Shown: in pieces, positions 61,823 to 64,000 of the stretch
How the letters are laid out: every line of letters begins with the position of its first letter
Position numbering within the stretch: the first letter of the stretch is position 1
Assembly (NCBI GenBank): GCA_049645705.1
Contig: JBARUK010000004.1
Location: forward strand, 1-64,000
From: JBGNFV01 sp049645705
GTDB taxonomy: Bacteria; Bacteroidota; Bacteroidia; Cytophagales; Cyclobacteriaceae
Direction of reading: 5' to 3'
DNA: 64,000 nt
Translations under genes and position numbers: made by a program
The notes under the pieces: model-generated
Told to the model about the DNA's origin: nothing
Seen by the model: the letters and a program-made list of their open reading frames with translations, nothing else
The model's database searches: none

Positions 61823-61853
61823 AAAAAAAGAACGGCTGAATACTCAGCCGTTC
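61823..61853 (-). terminator. Intrinsic terminator between precursor 5 and the LanC-like gene
   Basis: 10-bp stem GAACGGCTGA/TCAGCCGTTC (61830-61839 with 61844-61853), with seven Ts after it on the minus strand. It lies between precursor 5 and the cyclase start, so most transcripts may stop after the peptide, allowing peptide excess over enzyme. Confidence 0.88.
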
Positions 61854-61875
61854 CGGACAAATCATCCACATAATA

Positions 61876-62127
61876 TTAAGGACAATAGTGATAAGGTTCG
61901 GCACAACCTGTTTGGGTACAGGCCTCGCCATTTGCACCCTGTGTTTCATGACAGCGTTGCGTACCACATCCGCCGCCCCACCAGCAACTGTAGTCATTGA
62001 AGGTATGCTGATCACCCGGAAGATTAATAGTTCCTCCTTTTAGGTCATCAGTTTCACGCTTTTTCTTATCGCATCCAGTTACAAAGCTTTTAACTTCGAG
62101 ATCATCTAAAGATAATTTCTTTTTCAT
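61876..62127 (-). CDS. GG-leader precursor peptide 5 (Cys-rich)
   Basis: 83 residues: leader MKKKLSLDDLEVKSFVTGCD, a charged insert KKKRETDD, GG at about 31-32 (LKGG), and a long core with six Cys and a Gly/Trp cluster (CWWGGGCGTQRCHET, CTQTGCAEPYHYCP). The leader matches precursors 1-4, but the core is longer and more Cys-rich. It is the only precursor on the LanC strand and lies 71 bp upstream of it. Confidence 0.8.
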   Translation of the reverse strand: MKKKLSLDDLEVKSFVTGCDKKKRETDDLKGGTINLPGDQHTFNDYSCWWGGGCGTQRCHETQGANGEACTQTGCAEPYHYCP

Positions 62128-62598
62128 AGTTGATTTAAGAATTGGTGATGGATTTATTTAACATTATAAATATATAGCCTTATATGGGCATTATCAAATC
62201 ATACAAAGTTAAATGATTGTTAAATGAACTTAGGCATGACACTCAACATAAGATCAGTTGAATTTCTATAGACAATTTTACTAACCTAATTATATTAATT
62301 CTCAAATGAATTAATAAAATCTTGCTTCAACATAAAGAAATATCATTTAGCAAGCAGGTCATACCCAACTGTTGTTAACAATAAAATAATCGGACACCAA
62401 GAAAGAAAATCATGTTCAAACACTATATGTACTTAATAATCCTTAATATATTTTGCAATCGGATATAATATCGGCAAATTATTACATTAGGGCCAAACAC
62501 TGAATAATCAAACTAAATGACCTGCATGGAGCCATAGGCAAACGGTAAACTGACAGTACTTAAATAAAGCCCATCACGAAACATTATCCTCGCTACAG
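62128..62598. other. AT-rich upstream region of precursor 5
   Basis: No coding sequence seen. The DNA is strongly AT-rich and probably carries the promoter for precursor 5 and lanC-like, but no specific operator was recognised. Confidence 0.45.
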
Positions 62599-62600
62599 AG

Positions 62601-62777
62601 TGTGACAGTTTCTGTCACACTTCATTGTGTCACATTATTTTGTGTGACATAAATTAGTGTGACAAGTTTGTAACATTCTTTTTTGTAACGTTTTTTTTCG
62701 TTACAGATTTTAACGTTACAGGTTTTGTAACGCCCCTTCTTGTCGCACTTTTTCACGTTACAGGATTTACCGTAACA
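62601..62777. repeat. Phased array of heptamers in both orientations
   Basis: Thirteen heptamers TGTGACA/TGTCACA (first five) and TGTAACR/CGTTACA-like (rest) have centres at 62604, 616, 631, 646, 661, 672, 687, 702, 717, 729, 744, 759 and 774. Spacings are 15 bp within runs and 11-12 bp at three breaks. Neighbours form perfect hairpins: 62599-62621 (10-bp arms), 62684-62705 and 62714-62732 (7-bp arms). The site at 62744 (TGTCGCA) and that at 62774 (CGTAACA) are imperfect. A minus-strand frame of 61 codons without ATG crosses it. Function unknown. Confidence 0.8.
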
Positions 62778-62825
62778 GATTTGATCTGTGGCGTTGACTA
62801 ACGATAGCTACACTCAGCCCGCTGC

Positions 62826-63857
62826 TCACTTCACGTACACCAGCTTTTCCTGCTGTTCTGTAAGCTCACCTATCTGTTGCAGGTTAAAGCCTTCCCCTTT
62901 CATAAATTCCCGGAACGTGCCGATGTGATCGGGGTCTACAGCTATGAGCAGGCCGCCGCTGGTCTGGGGGTCGCAGAACAGGATCTTTTGGCTGTCGGTA
63001 AGGTCAGCTATGTCTTTACCGTAGCTCTGCCAGTTGCGGGTGGTGCCTCCGGGTATGGCTTTCTGCTCCAGGTAGTAGTCCAGGTTTGGCAACAGGGGCA
63101 CTTTATCGGCATAGAGCGTGGCACTTACTCCGGCGGCACGGCACACTTCAGACAGGTGGCCGAGCAGCCCAAAGCCGGTCACGTCCGTAAGGGCCTGCAC
63201 ATACGGTTTGGTGCCGAGCTTGCTGCCTATGCTATTGAGTGTGACCATACTGTTCCTGGCCCTTTCCAGGTCATCGGGTTGCGCCAGCCCTTTCTTTTGG
63301 GCAGTGGAGATAATACCTACGCCCAGGGGTTTGGTAAGGAAGAGAGCGGCCCCGGACCTGGCGCCGTCATTTCGTTTCAGGTTCTCAGTATCGACCATAC
63401 CGGTGACTGACAGGCCGAAGATAGGCTCGGGCGCATCGATGCTATGGCCACCGGCAAGGGGAATACCGGCTTCGCTGCAGGCCTGGCGCGCGCCCCGGAG
63501 CACCTCGCCCGCTACTTCGGGAGCTATCTTGTCGATAGGCCACCCGAGTATGGCTATGGCCATTATGGGTTTGCCACCCATAGCGTACACATCGCTGATG
63601 GCGTTGACGGAGGCTATACGGCCAAAGTCGACGGGGTCGTCCACTATAGGCATGAAGAAGTCGGTGGTACTGATGACAGCCCGCCCGTCGCCGGTATCGA
63701 ATACGGCGGCATCGTCACGGGTGTCATTACCCACAAGCAGGCCGGGAAAGCTTTCGCTTTTGCTGAAGCCCGCCAGCATCCTGTCGAGAATGGCCGGTGA
63801 TATCTTGCACCCGCATCCTGCTCCGTGGCTGTAGCTGGTCAGTTTAATTTCGCTCAT
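62826..63857 (-). CDS. selD: Selenide, water dikinase (selenophosphate synthetase)
   Basis: 343 residues, very close to the E. coli type: YSHGAGCGCKISP with catalytic C15 (equivalent of E. coli C17) and K18, NDTRDDAAVFD, STTDFFMPIVDDP, NAISDVYAMGGKPIMAIAIL, and LAGGHSIDAPEPIFGLSVTG. It makes selenophosphate from selenide and ATP. C15 is Cys, not Sec. Its start overlaps the stop of the upstream gene (ATGA), identified as mnmH, so selenium here goes at least to tRNA 2-selenouridine. No selA, selB or tRNA-Sec is visible in the window. Confidence 0.95.
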   Translation of the reverse strand: MSEIKLTSYSHGAGCGCKISPAILDRMLAGFSKSESFPGLLVGNDTRDDAAVFDTGDGRAVISTTDFFMPIVDDPVDFGRIASVNAISDVYAMGGKPIMAIAILGWPIDKIAPEVAGEVLRGARQACSEAGIPLAGGHSIDAPEPIFGLSVTGMVDTENLKRNDGARSGAALFLTKPLGVGIISTAQKKGLAQPDDLERARNSMVTLNSIGSKLGTKPYVQALTDVTGFGLLGHLSEVCRAAGVSATLYADKVPLLPNLDYYLEQKAIPGGTTRNWQSYGKDIADLTDSQKILFCDPQTSGGLLIAVDPDHIGTFREFMKGEGFNLQQIGELTEQQEKLVYVK

Positions 63858-64000
63858 AGCACCTTGTGTAAATGTTTGTATTCGTTCCAGGCCTGTACCA
63901 GGGTTTTTGCATTGGCTTCCGGATCCCTGGTATCCACTGGTATACGGATTACCTCCGGTCGCCGTTCCAGTCCTTTTTTGTAGGTCTTGTCGTAGTATAT
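63854..64000 (-). CDS. mnmH: tRNA 2-selenouridine synthase, C-terminal end (partial)
   Basis: About 48 codons at the window edge: YYDKTYKKGLERRPEVIRIP and then DTRDPEANAKTLVQAWNEYK, ending KVL before TGA. The YYD-x-x-Y start of this tail and the position just upstream of selD with a 4-bp overlap fit MnmH/SelU, which replaces sulfur by selenium at U34 of Lys, Glu and Gln tRNAs. Most of the gene lies beyond the window. Confidence 0.65.
   Translation of the reverse strand: MYYDKTYKKGLERRPEVIRIPVDTRDPEANAKTLVQAWNEYKHLHKVL

Noticed and set aside
62625..62807. Confident small Cys-rich peptide gene
   Set aside because: No ATG, weak GTG start, and the frame may be a by-product of the 15-bp lattice; kept only as an alternative explanation.
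1..64000. tRNA or rRNA genes, integrase or att sites
   Set aside because: No cloverleaf, rRNA segment, integrase or flanking direct repeat of att type was recognised by reading; a covariance-model scan would be decisive.

Overview
The window looks like chromosomal DNA of a Bacteroidota bacterium, most probably a Cytophagales-type member. The signs are Bacteroidota-style genes (DUF3667 protein, DUF2027-Smr protein, YceI/porin genes, CbpA-like DnaJ with thioredoxin, GG-leader lanthipeptide precursors), few obvious Shine-Dalgarno sites and AT-rich upstream regions. No rRNA, tRNA, integrase, complete insertion sequence or CRISPR array was seen. This taxonomic call is inference from gene content.

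Region by region. 1-850 is a dispersed structured repeat. 852-4042 (minus) carries HNH nuclease, NlpC/P60 peptidase, smpB, an FlK-type thioesterase and tsaD; tamB diverges from tsaD with only 5 bp between start codons. 8.7-10.9 kb holds a TetR regulator and a thioesterase that share a perfect operator palindrome, then a DUF2975/XRE pair. 10.9-19.2 kb has two divergent serine-hydrolase proteins, decayed gene remnants (an XRE fragment and an Rrf2-permease deletion scar), and an AhpD-like protein overlapping a histidine kinase. 19.2-26.7 kb has envelope and secreted proteins, including a YceI-porin-YceI operon. 26.9-32.5 kb has a SulP transporter convergent with a tightly overlapping stressosome-type operon (rsbR-rsbS-rsbT-SpoIIE phosphatase-histidine kinase). 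33-42.3 kb has a fungal-type cytosine deaminase, HD and metallo-beta-lactamase-fold proteins, thioredoxin-DnaJ, several pseudogenes and short tandem repeats.

42.8-49.9 kb is a defence locus, hsdM-hsdS-prrC-hsdR on the minus strand. It has the same gene order as the E. coli EcoprrI/PrrC locus: a type I restriction system with a latent anticodon nuclease, and an HsdS carrying a 12-bp repeat tract encoding TAEL units. The locus is bracketed by copies of the dispersed repeat. A 5'-truncated REP-associated tyrosine transposase lies nearby at 52.5 kb and carries a perfect REP-like palindrome inside its coding frame.

55.1-62.1 kb looks like a natural-product region. It begins with a fatty-acid hydroxylase, a fusion of ketoacyl synthase III with a heme-oxygenase-like domain, and an unrecognised protein. 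These are followed by five pinensin-like GG-leader peptides (one without a start codon) and a LanC-like cyclase whose C-terminus resembles a PqqD-type leader-recognition domain. No LanB dehydratase or exporter is in the window. Between this region and the mnmH-selD operon at the right edge lies an array of heptamers in both orientations spaced mostly 15 bp apart, which no annotated feature explains.
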